64,000 nt of DNA from Anopheles merus. Lineage: Eukaryota > Arthropoda > Insecta > Diptera > Culicidae. The notes beneath the pieces are model-generated. The model saw nothing but the letters and a program-made list of their open reading frames with translations. It was not told where the DNA came from and searched no databases. Below, in pieces: positions 13,285-27,782 of the stretch. The stretch covers positions 54,748,681-54,812,680 of the forward strand of contig NC_054082.1 in assembly GCF_017562075.2 (NCBI RefSeq), read 5' to 3'. Made by a program: the position numbers and the translations under genes. Within the stretch, counting starts at the first letter, position 1. Each line of letters starts with the position of its first letter.

Positions 13285-13593
13285 TCAATGGACAATAATG
13301 CCCTCTCGATCCATTTCAGCAATGTTTTTTTAATGTATGAACTAACATTGAACATACAAATTTGCTCTTTGGTACATAATTTAGCACAGAAACACGATCA
13401 TTAAACTCAGTCCGCGAAATCCTCGGCTCACTGGCGTCGCTGACGGCGTTGAAAGCACGGCACACGAGTAGGAACGGGTCAGAGGATCCAAATTGCGTTC
13501 TACGATCATCGAGGGCCAACAATTGTTAGAGGCAAGATGCCGTAGGCTCCTGAAAATGCATGAGCATATTTTTAATAAATCTGTTGACAACAC
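13285..13593 (-). mobile_element. 3' end of a Jockey-like non-LTR retrotransposon
   Basis: On the minus strand the frame near 13515-13380 reads DPFLLVCRAFNAVSDASEP followed by RISRTEFNDRV. This resembles the C-terminal tail of Jockey-clade reverse transcriptases, which ends in a D-P...C..FN pattern. A frameshift lies upstream near 13520. About 100 bp of 3' UTR follows, ending around 13285. The same segment occurs at 59045-59285, which defines one family in this window. It is a 5'-truncated dead copy. The clade assignment is from family pattern only. Confidence 0.65.
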
Positions 13594-14692
13594 TCCAATG
13601 AGGACTTATTTTCATTATCGCTTTGACACGGTTACCTGAATGGCTTATCTCTCACTAATGTACAAAAGTGTCACTGATTCCAATTTATTCAACTAATTCG
13701 GAATGAACATCCTAATGAACAGCCAAAATTTCCCAAATAAAGCCAACAACATAGCGCTTTGCTCGTGCTGCGGTCAATTTCATTTGGAATTTCACTCATA
13801 CTCTTGCCATGGCCAAGCGAGTTAAGGTTGAATGTTGAATTTCAGCGCAGTTTTAGTAGTATGCTGAAGGATGCGTACGATTGAATTAAAAAGAACTCAA
13901 CGATTAAACTACAACTCGTAAAGGACCGGTAGGGTACGGTAAAAGCTACCCGGAACTTTTCGAATTATCCGGCAACCCTTAAGTGGGGTGCCATATTTCA
14001 ATCGCAAAAGTTTATCGTTTCCAATAATGGATGACCCTTTCGCAACACTCCTCCTTCACGGTTGGTCGGCTTTTAAGTGCCGGAGGAATGCGGGATGAAT
14101 GGAACTTAATTAAGATAGGGACAACTGCAAACGCAGCTCTCCGAGGTATAGGTTGTGATGAAATGTCAGCTTGCCAAACTTTTCTCACTTGACCATTGGC
14201 TCTTATTGAGGGCACATTTAATTGGAGTTGATGAACGATCATATCACACCAGTATTGGGATGCAATAAGGTCGAGTTTTTTACCCTTTGTAAGGGATCCC
14301 TTTCTATCACTACCTTTTCTAATATGTTTGGAAGTTTATGTGTTGTTGACAGCAAACAAACTATGTCCCACAACAAAGCTTAACGATGTGTACCAATACT
14401 CACTATTCGAACGATTAAGCACCACTTCAAATTCGAAAGCATGAGATGGTGTTTGATACAACTGCTTTCCTTTCCAGTGCACCAAAATCAAGTGGCACAC
14501 TGCTGTGGAAATGCCGTTTCAAACACCAACTGTCGAAATGTTGAAGAGTGAGCAGTTACAGAGGAAAACAATGCAACATTATGCACTCACCTTTGCCGTC
14601 ACCGTGCTGTAGGACGTACTTCGTTGTGCAAGCATCACTACGCCCCAGAACCTTGCTTTACACGACGTTCTTACAAGAAACATTCGCTTTTA

Positions 14693-14720
<28 letters not shown>
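14693..14720 (+). repeat. (CTG)n microsatellite
   Basis: About nine CTG triplets. The surrounding open frames are chance products of the repeat. Confidence 0.9.
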
Positions 14721-14723
<3 letters not shown>

Positions 14724-15808
14724 GGCAGCGACACTTGTTTTATTTTTCTTGCCACGCCACACATTCCAGTCACGATTGCTCCATACCATTTGTTGTAAAT
14801 GTACGGTTTGCGCTTTAACGTTCATTTCATTCGTCCAGCACTAGTTCTACAAAGCACACTCAGAAGCGAGATTGTTTTCACAGTCCACCCCTTTTCTTGC
14901 TGCGGCAAACGTTCCTTTTTTCTTTCGAATAAAAAAAAAGCTGCAACAAACACCCCGTCACCGAGATTGTTGTAAAATTCGGTTGAGAAAACTATCCTAT
15001 TGCTGTCCACTTTTCTTACAGCTTTTTTTTGTACAAATGGTGTTCCTAACTTCCGTTTCGAAAGAGTGCAGTATAGACAGTTTGCACCTGGTCCACTTCA
15101 ACCGTCAAAGAGATTCGAAACAGTTTTATTTCAATTCTTTCCATGTTCTATGTTTTTGCTCAATGTGCTGTAAAATGGAATGGTTTGGATTGTTGCAATC
15201 GCTTCGATAAGCTGTTACACGCATTGATAAATCGATATAATCGTTTCTATAAGCTGTTACTGATACATTATTACGTGCTGTTGCATAGTAATAATTGAAG
15301 CTAACAAACTATTTTAAGACAGGTAAACACATTCCATATTTTACATCGATATAACTGTCAACATAATAAAAAAAAAATACTAGCAGCTTACAAGTAACAA
15401 CTGACCCAGTGACACAAATTCAAATCAAGCTTAATGTCAAAGTTAATGCAAAGAGAAACTAAACTACACATAATAGTTTGTACGAAACCGTACCTTCACT
15501 AGTTGGCTACCATTTACGTATCATTATTTGATCTTGAGTATGATGTCCTTCCGATGATAGATAATGCTAGATCCTTAAACAAATTTCCTGCCTTAAAAGC
15601 ACCAATAACGATGATGGCATACGCCACCGGCTGTCAAGTAGTTCTTTCACATTCCTTGTTTACCTTCCGGCTCAAGTGATGGCACAATCACCGGCCGCGT
15701 TCTCTCCCATCGGTTTTCCCATTTACTCCCAATCATAGCAACACAACTTCTACGGCTAACTCACACGGAGCAGGACAATGCAAAAGATCCAACCGGTAAA
15801 AAGTCAAT

Positions 15809-16180
15809 TTAGAAAGGTCCCCATTCCTCGCCATCATCTTGTTTGCCAGCTTGGCGACGTGCGACGAACATCGTTTCAAAGAGCTTCCTGACACTAGCCC
15901 CGTAGTCTGGGACAACGGTTCTTATTGTGGGATATACTTTACAGGTGACTAAAAGACACTGAGGCGTGCAAAGGGGACAGGAAGAAAACACCTCTACAGT
16001 TCCATCTGCCAGTGCTCTTGTGTCACTCACTCCATTTCCAACCCTGCAGTCAAACGAGACATCTACTCGGTACGTATGTACTGGGTTTGTTTGATGTTCT
16101 CGGTACAATTGTCGTCTTTGTAAGGCAAAAGTGCCACTTACCGTTGTTAGCGAAAGCACAATAACTGAGGAGAGAAACAT
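15809..16180 (-). CDS. Unrecognised ORF, possible small secreted protein (uncertain)
   Basis: An ATG-started 123-codon frame whose first 19 residues (MFLSSVIVLSLTTVSGTFA) look like a signal peptide with a small-residue cleavage site. Five cysteines follow in the middle third (near residues 49-80), and the tail is acidic. The start context (TAGTTTATG) is poor, and I see no polyadenylation signal close downstream and no family similarity. The frame also contains a good-looking acceptor (CTCCTCAG) and a GTAAGT within its first 60 bases, which argues against a simple intronless gene. It lies within the large Dop2R intron on the same strand. It may be a chance frame. Confidence 0.15.
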   Translation of the reverse strand: MFLSSVIVLSLTTVSGTFALQRRQLYREHQTNPVHTYRVDVSFDCRVGNGVSDTRALADGTVEVFSSCPLCTPQCLLVTCKVYPTIRTVVPDYGASVRKLFETMFVARRQAGKQDDGEEWGPF

Positions 16181-17836
16181 AAACTAAGCATAATATACTA
16201 TTGCACATGGGAAGGACTCTTTCATGTTCAACACACTATCCAATAGAAGCACTGCAGAGGTTAACCGTGTGGTTTAAGCGATCTAAAGAGCTACTTATTG
16301 TACCATGGGTCTTAAAAGACACCAGTTCAAAGGAGCTTTTGGGGAGGAAATATTTATTTTTTGTATGGTTTGATACATTTCCTTGAAACTACAGCTATCA
16401 GCAATTTCAACTAACGCATCTATTCAACCATAATGACTCTATTGTAGTAAAACCCTATCGGAAGCGCTCATTTGGTTGCACTGATTGTCCTTTCATCACA
16501 ACACGCAACGATGAAATTAATCACGTTCTATTTAATTGCATGACCAACGATCAATAATTGCCACATCATAAGGTCTCCAATATGTGAACAGTCTACCTCA
16601 CAGGCAAGATTCCTCTGATAGGATACGCTTTCACCTGCCCGAAACGACGTCTATTAGCGCTACGCTTAATCACTATAATTACAGAGAAGGGAAAATGACT
16701 TTGTTACGTCTTCACTGTCCATTATGTTTCCTCCAAATTACCATCTGATCTATAGCTAATCTTTAAATAGTTTGATTTATGCCTTTCTGGTGAGGGGAAG
16801 TGTTTGATTTCACGAATGCTTTAATAGCCATCACATTGTACCATGATGCAATATGCAACCTAATGCCGATACATCGAATCGAGACATAATTGATCTAATG
16901 ATATTGCTAATACGTTCATCGAATATGCTGTCTATCTATGCTACGTATAGGAAAAGGTGGAATGTTCATTAATCGAAGAAATATTGTTGAAAATATGGCA
17001 AGACACGATAATCGACCCTAATGATCATATGCATGCGTAATTAATTTGCGCTAATCTCATATCAAATACCATCCCTGGTTAGCATGATTGCAGGACTATT
17101 AAAAACTATAAAGTAACTTTTGTTAAGCTATGAAACAGCTGTAGTTTTTTTATCATTGATGATGATATCCGGTTGCAAAAAATAACCAATAAAATGTCTA
17201 AAATCACTTGTTATCAAAATTTATCTCAATGTGCTATACAACTATATTTTAAAATCAAGGTCAAAAAGCTTACTTTTCCCCCTCATTCCTCATTTTGTAG
17301 GAAGTATTTTTGAAACCTATGCAAACTTTTTTCAAAAACCGTTTGACGGAGATTTTCAAACAGAAATTTTCGATTCAGTTTAAAGTAGATCCATGCTGTC
17401 TTTGCAGCGACGCAACTGATTTTCGACAAGAAATGTATATGTTAAATATGCATCGAATATCGAATTTGAAATATCGAATTTCAAAAGAATCGTAAACACC
17501 AAATTGATGATATCAATTGCACCAAGTCAAGATTCCATTTCTGAGCTATGCTTCAATATATCTGGATTATCAAAAATCGGTTGCATCGCTACCGGCGAGG
17601 CAAGTAGCTACTCTAAACTCCTTCATAAAACTATCGATATGTATGAATATTGCCATAAATCCAATGTAACCTCAGCATAATTTTGTTATAGATAACACTT
17701 TATAGAAATATTTGATGCTTCGACAATTTTGTTAAGGCTACAGACCTATTAGTTGACGACAGCGATGTTACTGAAGATTTGTTTTCATCTTATAAAGTAC
17801 TCCCACTCGGTTAAGCCGTCCATAACCCACTCACGA

Positions 17837-18042
17837 GCCGGTCTCATGGTACAGTCGTCAACTCGTACGACTTAACAACATGTCCGTCATGGGTTCAAGC
17901 CCCAAATAGACCGTGCTGCCATACGTAGGACTGACCATCCTGCTATGGGGGGAAATCAATAAGTCACTGAAAGCCAACCCCACAAGTGGGTTGGCAGGCC
18001 TTGACCAGCATCGGTTGTTGAGCCAAAGAAGAAGAAGATGAC
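17837..18042 (+). mobile_element. SINE200-type SINE, full length
   Basis: About 206 bp from GCCGGTCTC to the GAAGAAGAAGA tail. Box B is GGGTTCAAGCC. It is flanked by the 11-bp duplication CCCACTCACGA at 17826-17836 and 18043-18053, so the insertion boundaries are exact. Confidence 0.93.
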
Positions 18043-20268
18043 CCCACTCACGAACTTACGTGATTAATACGTTAATAATTGGTGTACCAAAAATCAGGAT
18101 AATCAGCCTTATGAAGGACTTTGTTGGCGAGATTTGAACTCATAACAGTGATGTTTATGGGATGTTTCATAGCGACACATCTTAATAAAAACATTTTAAT
18201 AACCATACGTTTCAATGCTTCAGTCGCTTAACGTATCTCATGTAGGATTATTCTAATAAATTGACTGTGTTCTTAAGGTTGATGACACTGAACTTTTGCT
18301 ACGATCATTCCACCTCTTTCGTATGTTTCATGTGTGACAATGAACGTATCCGATTAAAATCACTCCCATGTGAACAGTGTACGTACGGTGCCTACACATG
18401 TTTGCGTTACAAATGGAAGCAGTCAGAACCAGTTTTTTGAAACACAATTTGATGCCACCGACGAGAGTAGTAGATAGCTTCGAAAAAAAAACAAAAACTA
18501 CACTTAGCACTTTCCTGATGAAGCCGCTGGACCCGAGTTCAAAAGACACAAGGAAACTGTGATCGGAACTGTGACGAGCGCACAAGTGTTACTGGCGTGC
18601 CGTATCGTGAAAATAAAAATGTCAAATCGAGCACGCCGCCGCGGGATCCGTACCATCCCAGCCAGAGGAAAACGTGCACAACCAGGAAGCAAAATCATAA
18701 ATCCTTCAACCGGTATTCGAAGTGAACAAGGCAAAAGGTGGTGCGACAAGTGTGCCATTCACCCCAGGCGGTGCACACAAAGGCTGAGCTTCCTATGCTT
18801 GCAGTGACATGGAGAGTGTTATGCTTTTTATTCTCTCCTCCTCCTCCCGTTCCTTTTGCATGAATGGATGTGTTAAGAAACACTCTTTTCGACGAATCCT
18901 TCTGCCTTCCGCAGCATCTCTTCGAAAACAACAAGCTTTTGCGCCCATTTGAGAAAGGTTGATTTTCGAATAACTCCATGTTACTTTGAGCCGTCACAAT
19001 CACTGTAAAGCGCTAGAGGAGAAATAAAATCTCGAGAAGAAAGCGGAAGCACTGGTTACAGGAATTTGGAGCAACATCAGAACGCTTGCTTTCATGTATT
19101 GAAAAAGCATTATCACACAAATGTGCACGCGTAAATCTATGTTCTATATGTATAATGCTTTATGAACTATACTGTTCCAGGCTGTGACATTTTTTTTACT
19201 TTCTTTTAAGACGAATCTTAGCTGTACGGAATTAAAAATATCCCACAATCAATTTCATGCACAAAAAAACTGTTTGCACACATGATACTCTCCATAACAA
19301 GCGATAGTGTAAAAAGCCACGTCTCCGATCAATCTGTTTACCTACTACGAACCAAATTGAGAATTTTTGTTCATTTTGTCGGATTTTACGGCTAAGAATT
19401 TTTCCTTCAACCCGCTGAACAATCAGCCCGCGATTGGTCGGGAATCCACCACAAAACTGCAACACACATGAGAGCCAATTTTAATTCACGCCGACGGCAA
19501 TGCTACACATACCGCCAAAGCACCGGATCTGCCCGTGAAAAGCGTAAAAACCGCACAACCAACAAAGGGGCTGTACGCCTCAGCCACAGATTAGGCGTAA
19601 ATATGAACCAGCTTCTGGGTGTTAAAATTGATGAGTTTCTGCACACATTTGCGATTGGCTCAGGCAGGAGGCTCTGCTGCTGTGGCTGCTGTTACCCTCG
19701 GGCGTGTGATCAGTTAGTCGAGAGATTTATGCGGTGAACATAGGTCTTGAATCGGTTGAATGCAAGAATACGATAGCTAAAAGGGAGTATCAGCAGAAAA
19801 ACATTAACATCAACAACCACAGGCGAAAGAAGGTTGCTCGCACGCAAATCAAAGCACGGGTGTGTTTATGACCGTAGCATAGGATAGCATTACCGTGATT
19901 TAGATATTTTCACTCCGTGCCTTCTTCCGACCGATACTGTGCGCAGCGTGACCGCCATCTTACAAGCGGAAGGGCATAGCAAGTGCTAATCGCATGGTAG
20001 TGTGTTCATGTGGTTGATGTGGTAGAGTAACTTTTTTGTGCTCAACAATTACTTCGCATCCATTAATACGTAAGAGACAACGATTTGTGCGGATTATCTT
20101 CAATAAGATGTCTATATGTGCGATATGTTGTTGTGTTTGCATCGTGCAAAATCGTGCGTGAGATATTATACAATCAATTTGAACAAATGCAATGTTTAAC
20201 ATTACTTTTCATATTGCTTATTTAAAGAATATTCCTTAGGTATCATGGTGTAACTATCATCATGGTGT

Positions 20269-20470
20269 GGGACGGTCTGGTGGTACAGTCGTCAACTCGT
20301 ACGACGTAACAACATGCCCGTCATTGGTTCAAGCCCCGAATAGACCGTGCTCCCATACGTAGGACTGACTATCCTGCTATGGTAACAATAAGTCACTGAA
20401 AGCCAAGCTCACTTCACTAGTGGGTACAGGCCTTGACCGACAGCGGTTGTTGAGCCAAAGAAGAAGAAGA
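20269..20470 (+). mobile_element. SINE200-type SINE, full length
   Basis: About 202 bp, with box B TGGTTCAAGCC and an AAGAAGAAGA tail, flanked by ATCATGGTGT at 20259-20268 and 20471-20480. The pre-insertion sequence already held ATCATGGTGT twice nearby, so the target was a small local repeat. Confidence 0.92.
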
Positions 20471-21651
20471 ATCATGGTGTAACATCGCATATTGTGTATT
20501 TTTTATCTCAAAAGTATGCGATAAGATAAAAAAACAAATACAATGCAGTTAAAAATAACAACTGTTTCTAGCACACGAATACACACACAAGCTAACAATA
20601 CATTCAATGCCCTCTATTGAATAAGAAACAGTAATAAATTAACCATCGTTGGTTAAGCTCCCCCTTCGCATCGACTCCATACGATACGCCCAAACACTTT
20701 CGATAGTGTGGTCAGCACACCAGTAGCAAAAGATAAGAGAAGAAGCCCTTTCGGCTGTCATAAACCATTTAATACCAAAGCTGCGCTCATTCAGCATACC
20801 GCATCTGTGGCGGTCGCTACGCTAGCGGTTCGATTGATTTTTCCTTTTACTATGGACAACATGTTCAGCGACTGCTATGTAGGGAGCACCGTACGCGAAC
20901 AATAACCTTTTTTTCTTTTGCTCTTCCTCTGGCTTACTTTTCTTTTTCATTTTTTCGTTTCTCTGTCCGCTTAATAGCCCCATGGAGACGCCTGGTGGCG
21001 CAACTGGTTGGCACTTGGGAAGAAAAGAACAAAGCATTCAGTTTTCCACCCGAAATGGACCAACAAGCAGACACCATATAAAAATCCTTCTACCATGAAA
21101 TGATGTGATAGGGAGTTGGTGTTGATAATGCCAACGGGTGAGTAGTGGGGTATGGCGGAACAATAATTGGGCGTTGACCTAAACTAAACCAAACTCGCAG
21201 TTAACAATTTCACATTTCCCTAGAGAAGACTTACCCCATTCCCTGTATGCGATGTGTAGCATTCCCTGTATGCGATTGCCTTCTCATACAGCATTAAGCA
21301 AAGTATATTCAACCCAAACAAGACAAGATCACTTAAGCATGGTATACAAAATCCAATTCATTTGGTTAAAACTATTCTGCAGCTATAAGTATCTATGATT
21401 CAGAAATTAAACATATTATTGCTTTACAGCCACTTCGTGTACAGTGAATCATTCAAAATCTTCATGATGATTTGTAGCGCAGAAAACTCTACATCTAAAA
21501 TATACCTTTATCATTGTATTAAAAAAACTGAAAATCTCAACATCTAGTTTAAAAAATAATTCTTTAATGCAGAATATAAAACATAACATAACAAACAAAT
21601 ATAAGTTTGAGGGATTGTTTTTTTTTTTTTGTATGCTCTAATAATTATTTA

Positions 21652-21858
21652 GCCGGTCTCGTAGTACAGTCGTCAACTCATACGACTTAACAACATGCCC
21701 GTCATGGGTTCAAGCTCCAAATGGACCGCGCCGCCATACGTAGGACCAACTATCCTGCTATGGGGGGATCAATAAGTCACTGAAAGCCAAACCCACAAGT
21801 AGTGTGGTACAGGCAGGCCTTGACCGGCAACGGTTGTTGAGCCAAAAGAAGAAGAAGA
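21652..21858 (+). mobile_element. SINE200-type SINE, full length
   Basis: About 207 bp with box B GGGTTCAAGCT and a GAAGAAGAAG tail. The target duplication ATAATTATTTA is at 21641-21651 and 21859-21869. Confidence 0.93.
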
Positions 21859-23734
21859 ATAATTATTTAACACCGTTAAAACCCACGCCATTCTCGGTGA
21901 TGGTAAACTATTGATAGTTTTGATTTAAAAAACTATTTGCACCATACATAACATTTTGTCTGTATAATATACTAATGTTCGATGTATACTTCAATTTCAT
22001 GTTAAACCTTTATACAGTTGAAGACATTTTCTTCCATTCATCACTACGCCAATAAATTAATCGGTAAGGATTAAATTACCTTTCTCCTCATAACTTCTCT
22101 CTTTAATTTTCTATTTATGCTCGGTGATCCGGAAGCTACTGCCAGGGAAATGCCGCAAGCATAACCACAAGAAAGAAGTTGTGTAAACAAAATATAAAAG
22201 ACGGCCGTTGTAGATAGGTTCGAAAATCCGGTGTTGTCTTTTATCTTAAATATCCTGGGCAAATATTTACCATTCTGCCAAGGCGGCTAGGGCGTTTCGC
22301 TCCATTGCAGTAACCATAGGCAGGATGCTGGGAAATAAAATCCAACCTCAGAACAGACGCTGCATCCACGAAGGAGCAAGTATGTATGTTAGGAGCGTGA
22401 GTATAAGTGTGTGTGAATGCGCGAACCTTTGCATGTTTTATTAATAGTCTAAACAAGCTTCTTCCAACAGGTGATACTGTTACTGTTATGTTGCGACACA
22501 CAATTTATGACTAGATGAGAGACTATTTAAACGTTAGTCGATGTTTGGCCACTACATACTTTTATATTTTTAGCTATAATGTAATACCGTACTACTACAC
22601 TCAATAATATTAATGATAAAAATTTAGTAGGAAATGAATAATGATAGTCATGACCACATTGTATGCAAGATTGAGAAGGGTAGAAGAGTCGGAAAGATCA
22701 AACTACTCTTTTATCTTTTCTTGTTTTTATAATACAAAGGTACATTATGTAAAATCGGCTATCATAAAGTCAACATTTTAATGCAATTTTAATTGCATCT
22801 GCATTTTATGATGATAGTTTAAAAAATTTACGTGGGAGCAATGAATAATATACAAAAACAAACTATGAAGCTTTTCAATCATATTCATCAAATATATATT
22901 CCGAGCTTCATATATTCAACACTGCATTCATTAAAATCATTAAGGTTTATTTCTCTATGGCGAGAGAGTATAGATGGAGTGCGAGAGGGCAGCCGATGAT
23001 GGTGAGGTTTCGAAGCGTGAGCGTATGAACAGCAGATAAGAGATTAGATTAGAATCTCGTAGCATAAGGAAAGGGTAGTCACAGGGAGAATATCGAAATA
23101 AAGGGTTTTGGTGATAGCAAAATTAATGGGGTTTATACTACTTATAAAAAAATATCATAGATACTAGCACCATTGATTTTTCAGCAATACAACACCAGCA
23201 TCGTCACGAGGACGGTTACAAAAATGTGATTTAAGGATAAGAGAAAAAATCTTGCATTGACCTTCAAAATTATGATCTTAATTCGGTAGAAAATATTGAA
23301 AGAATAATTGTGATAAGAGGGCATACAAAAACTGTCAATTTTGCGATGTAAATAAAAAAGTCACTATTTAGAACGCTTGAGAGATAATCGTCAAAAAACA
23401 TTGAACAATTTGAACAATAATATGCCAACAGGATTTTCAATGTTATGGAAGGTGCATGTAATGCTACAACATATACATTGATGAAAAAAGATTATGAAAT
23501 GTTAGTTAAATCAACCTTCTACTGTCATTTATTCCTACTAAATCCTTACTAAATAACTAAATAACGATAATTTGTTATTCCAAGACCTACATGCATGGTA
23601 AAAATAAAATAAAAAACTCGTAAAGTTCCTTTTTCAACACCACAAACAAACAGCCCATACCGAGCGATATCATATATTTTGAAGATATAGCAAAAACACA
23701 AAAATTAGGCTGCCGTTATAGAAACTAACCGCTG

Positions 23735-23945
23735 CATCTCGGCCCTAATGACGCACGCCTCCACGCCATCCTGCCACCTCAATTTGAACCTACTATGCCC
23801 TCTCTGTACTTATGGATGGCCTGATGAGCTTGATACGCTGCACGACAGCGAGGTCGCTGTACATCTCGTATAGCTTGTCGTTATATTTCTACCATCTACG
23901 CTATATTTAGTCCTTTGTCTCAGGAGGGCGCTAAACAAGCATCTT
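23735..23945 (-). mobile_element. RTE-like non-LTR retrotransposon fragment (C-terminal coding)
   Basis: On the minus strand it reads YNDKLYEMYSDLAVVQRIKL, matching the better preserved copy at 51916-52258 (NDELYEMYGGLTVVQRIKL), then frameshifts into a tail that corresponds to LRW-DG-EASAIKAGI. It is a short dead internal piece with no 3' repeat tail. Confidence 0.65.
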
Positions 23946-26614
23946 CCAGAAGACTTCCGGATTTATCATATTGTTGTTTGAATTATCTCATGTAATAAGA
24001 ACAACTATTGAACAATCAGAGGTATGGTATACAATCCTTTTGCAATGTGCACAGCATTTTCCACCCTTTGCAAAATGTTTTTCAACAGTTATCACATGTA
24101 TTATTTGCATCACAATCGTTTTCAGCTTTTCCATATGATTTTCAACACATCACAATGAACTGTTAAACTTCCTCCAGCCTATGGTGTGTTCGAAAAGCAA
24201 AAATAGTAAGCTTTGGGTCTGAACATTCCAGTCCAACTGATGACAGTTTCTTCCACTGTGAAACATCATACACCTTCTCAACAGTTGGGAAACTGTATGG
24301 GTCAGAATATTCTAAAGCAACCTTTAGACTTGTCCTATTGTCTGCTATAGACATTTATTTTAAATTTTGTGGCTACACTATGTAAACCAAATCAAAAGAA
24401 AAGCTGTTATTTTACAAAATTATACACTATATCCTTAGAATAAATCTTCTCTTTTCAACACATAGAATTGCTAATAATTTACATTTAAATTATACAATCA
24501 ATGTTAAATATAAGCCACACCACACGCTCGCCCGTTTCACGAACATTGCTTGCTTTCAGGTAGTTTAACACATTTTAACTCAAGAAAAATAACAAATTTC
24601 AATAATGGCCTCAAACACTAAACAAAAGTGCATAGTATAATCGTCGTGAACTTTTACTCATATCATCACATTGAAATCACATTACTACGCGAAGTCACTC
24701 TATTAACAAACACATCCTTACTTATACATATTGAGATATCTACTTCTGTTCGACTACTATCGACTACCACTTTTAAGGCAACTAACTACTACTTAGAGCA
24801 ACAGCCTCTCCTAGATGAGCAGAATGCAACATCATTCACGCCGCACTCCCAAAGAGCAGTTCATTATTATAAACTGCCCTTTTAGCAGTGGAATTTGCAA
24901 CACGCCAAGGCAAGCGTGAAAGTGCATCGAACGTAACTGAGTAGAAGCCTTGCTGAGTCTTTCTCCCACTTATCCTTGACCTGCCACCTCGCAAGAATGC
25001 CATCTCAAGTTTTCTTTACTGTTCATATCGGTGCAACCGCTTTAAGGACGCTTTCCTTTTCGACTGTAGTGCTGCTGTGTGATGGGTGTAAGATGCTCTG
25101 CCCCCAAGGAGAAGAATTGCATCCGGAAATGTGTTTCTTTCGTGTTGCGCATTGAAACGATCCGTTCGTCGAGCCAACACTTATCGCATTGTGCGCACAC
25201 TATCTTCTTCTGGGCACAAAGGCCGTACCGTCAGCAGCTAAAAGGCATTCCCCTCAGTGCCGCACGCTTAGCGAATGGGAAGTCCCGTGCGCCTCGGATC
25301 GTTGCTTCATAGCGAAGCAACTAGAAGTGCAAATACGCTTATGCTTAACCGTAGCAGCGCACAAAAAGGAAGCACTGAAATGTCTTTGAGACTGAGAAAT
25401 GAGTGAAGGAATAGCACAAATATGATGCAACGAGCTCAAGCGGACCGTTACACAACATAACAGGGAGCTCAGGATCATGGTGAGAAACTTTACTGTACTC
25501 TTTGTCATGTTAAAATCAGTGAGAGACATACGTAACACTGACTACAACCGTACCGTCCCGAGGTGAATATTTCCTTCCTTGATGATAATAAATGTCTCCC
25601 ACGTTCACTGTTTGTAGCTGCAGCTTTGTTTGCATGGAAAGAATAAATAAACTAACTGTCTTTGTGCAAGAACAACAATTAAATATTTACTCATTATGCC
25701 GTACATGTAGCAAAAGAGTTCTATTTTTCAACGAACTTTTAAAGTAAAAAAAAACTCAACGAAAAACAAAAACGACACAATGTTTGAAAATAAAACAGAT
25801 CTAGAAACAAAATTGCAACACCACGTTCGTTACTGTTTTCAGATACCTGTATTTAACGAGATTGTTTTTTCTTCAGCAATACAGCATCTGGTTCCCACTT
25901 GGTCCGGCTTTATTTTGTTGCAGTTTTTACCCTCTGCATCATCTAATTTTTGTAAGCGAATTATGAAACTTTTCAGATTCATATTCCGATGCTCCCTTTG
26001 CTATCATATGAAAACAGTGGTAGAAAAGCGGGAAAGAAAATGTACCAAAACAAATCTTTTCATGAATTATCTAGCAGTACTGCCAGCACAGAAAACGTGA
26101 GCTACAACACAGAAAAACTACAAAAAGCGCTAGCCAGTCGTTAGCAGTTCCGCGGGCAGTTCAGCTGCAGTCACGCTGTACGCACAAAAACTAATCCAAA
26201 AGTAAAACTTTCTCTGCACTACTGACGAAAAAAAACAAAACACCATCATTCGCCAGCAGCAAGCAAAACAAACACAAACATCTGTAAGATAGTTTGAAAA
26301 AGAGGGCCAGATTTAATTTGGGACACACAAACATACAAAACGCATTCTGATATGCAACATAATCGTTTTTTTATATATATTTTGTAATAAATTTATAGAT
26401 TATTTCTTAAATAAATTTCCTTATTTAGAATCGAATGTAAACTAGTGTTCCTGTTTATTGTTTATGTCTTATATTCGATTGGCCGAATATAATATTTATT
26501 TTGTTAGTGCAATACATGCAAATGTGTGTAAATTTATTAATTTAACGCTCAACCAATATGTAAAAAAACGTATTTACTATACCGTAACATTGCAATAATT
26601 TGAACATTTACGTC

Positions 26615-26655
26615 TACATACATACATTACATTACATTACAATAACATACATTAT
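26615..26655 (+). repeat. (ACATT)n imperfect microsatellite
   Basis: Runs of CATAC and CATTA pentamers. Confidence 0.7.
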
Positions 26656-27782
26656 TATTTTTTAAAATCGGTGAAAATATCTTTCAATTCCTAGACCCAC
26701 TCATGAGCACATGTAACACCTGCGACACTGTACTCAAAAATACACATTACTAATTTTGCACGACATCCCACATTCTACATTTTCATGATCAAGCTCGCCA
26801 CATTCATACTACCCCTCCGCTCTAATCTGCAACCAGGCAGACAGTTATGATCTTGTGAACAGGAAAATGGTCGCCAGGAAAGTAAGACTTCCTTCTCATC
26901 GCCTAACGTCTGTTTGACGTTTGAGAGTGCCTTACAAGAATTTTCCATCGTTAGATTTTAACAGCACTTTTCTCCACCATTTCATTCCCCTTATTATAGG
27001 TCTCTGCTTTCGAGGTTGGCTGGAAAAGTCGACCCAGAGAGCAGAGTGTAAGTTATGACACGTAGACTCAACCCAACCACCAACACTGAAGAGTGAAAAC
27101 CTTTCACTGACGTCGCTTCAACACCCGAACATTTCACTTAGTACACACCAAAAGCTATGATTCCGTTGCCCCGCTTTTACCAGCACTATTGGCCTTGGCG
27201 CGGAAACACTTTCACAAATGCTTCGCAACGTCATACCAGCTAGCACGTCTAAATTAATTTCCAACCCATTTATATCAATCTTTTCATTTCACAAAGAAAG
27301 GCTCTGTGCTGTGAGGATGGTGGTTCCCAGTATGCTGAAAGTAAATTTGTGCTACAATAGTGCGCTGGATGAAGCATAAAAGAATGGGGTTTGCTAGAAG
27401 TGAGAGCAGAGCTACTACCGTACATTCGTAGACTATTTGTGCCCAAGGAACAGCTGCACCAACATCTGGAAAGTAGTAATTACAGACTGCTAACCTATGA
27501 TAGCAAATGTTCCCACTTTTCTCTGGAGTAAATTTACTCTATCGCTCATATTGGAAATTCATTTCCATTTCAATGTCAAATGATGTCGCAGATTTTCTTT
27601 TATTGTATAATGACAATAGATTTACATGTTTGACTAATACTACAATAATAAGGATATAAAATAATCAACCTGAATGTCTATTTTGAACTAAACTCCATTT
27701 TTGAATATTATTTTGCCAAATATTAAACACGTTACTTTCTACTCGACGGAGCTTAAATGTAGCATCTATTAAACAAGATTTA

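Noticed and set aside
22920..23225. Possible solo LTR (GC change, AATAAAGG, CACGAGGACGGTTAC-like end)
   Set aside because: No paired copy, no TG start with a matching target duplication, and nothing repeated elsewhere in the window.
24163..24354. 63-codon minus-strand frame with repeated LEYSDP / LECSDP
   Set aside because: The repeat reflects a short DNA duplication; no domain recognised and no splice or promoter context.
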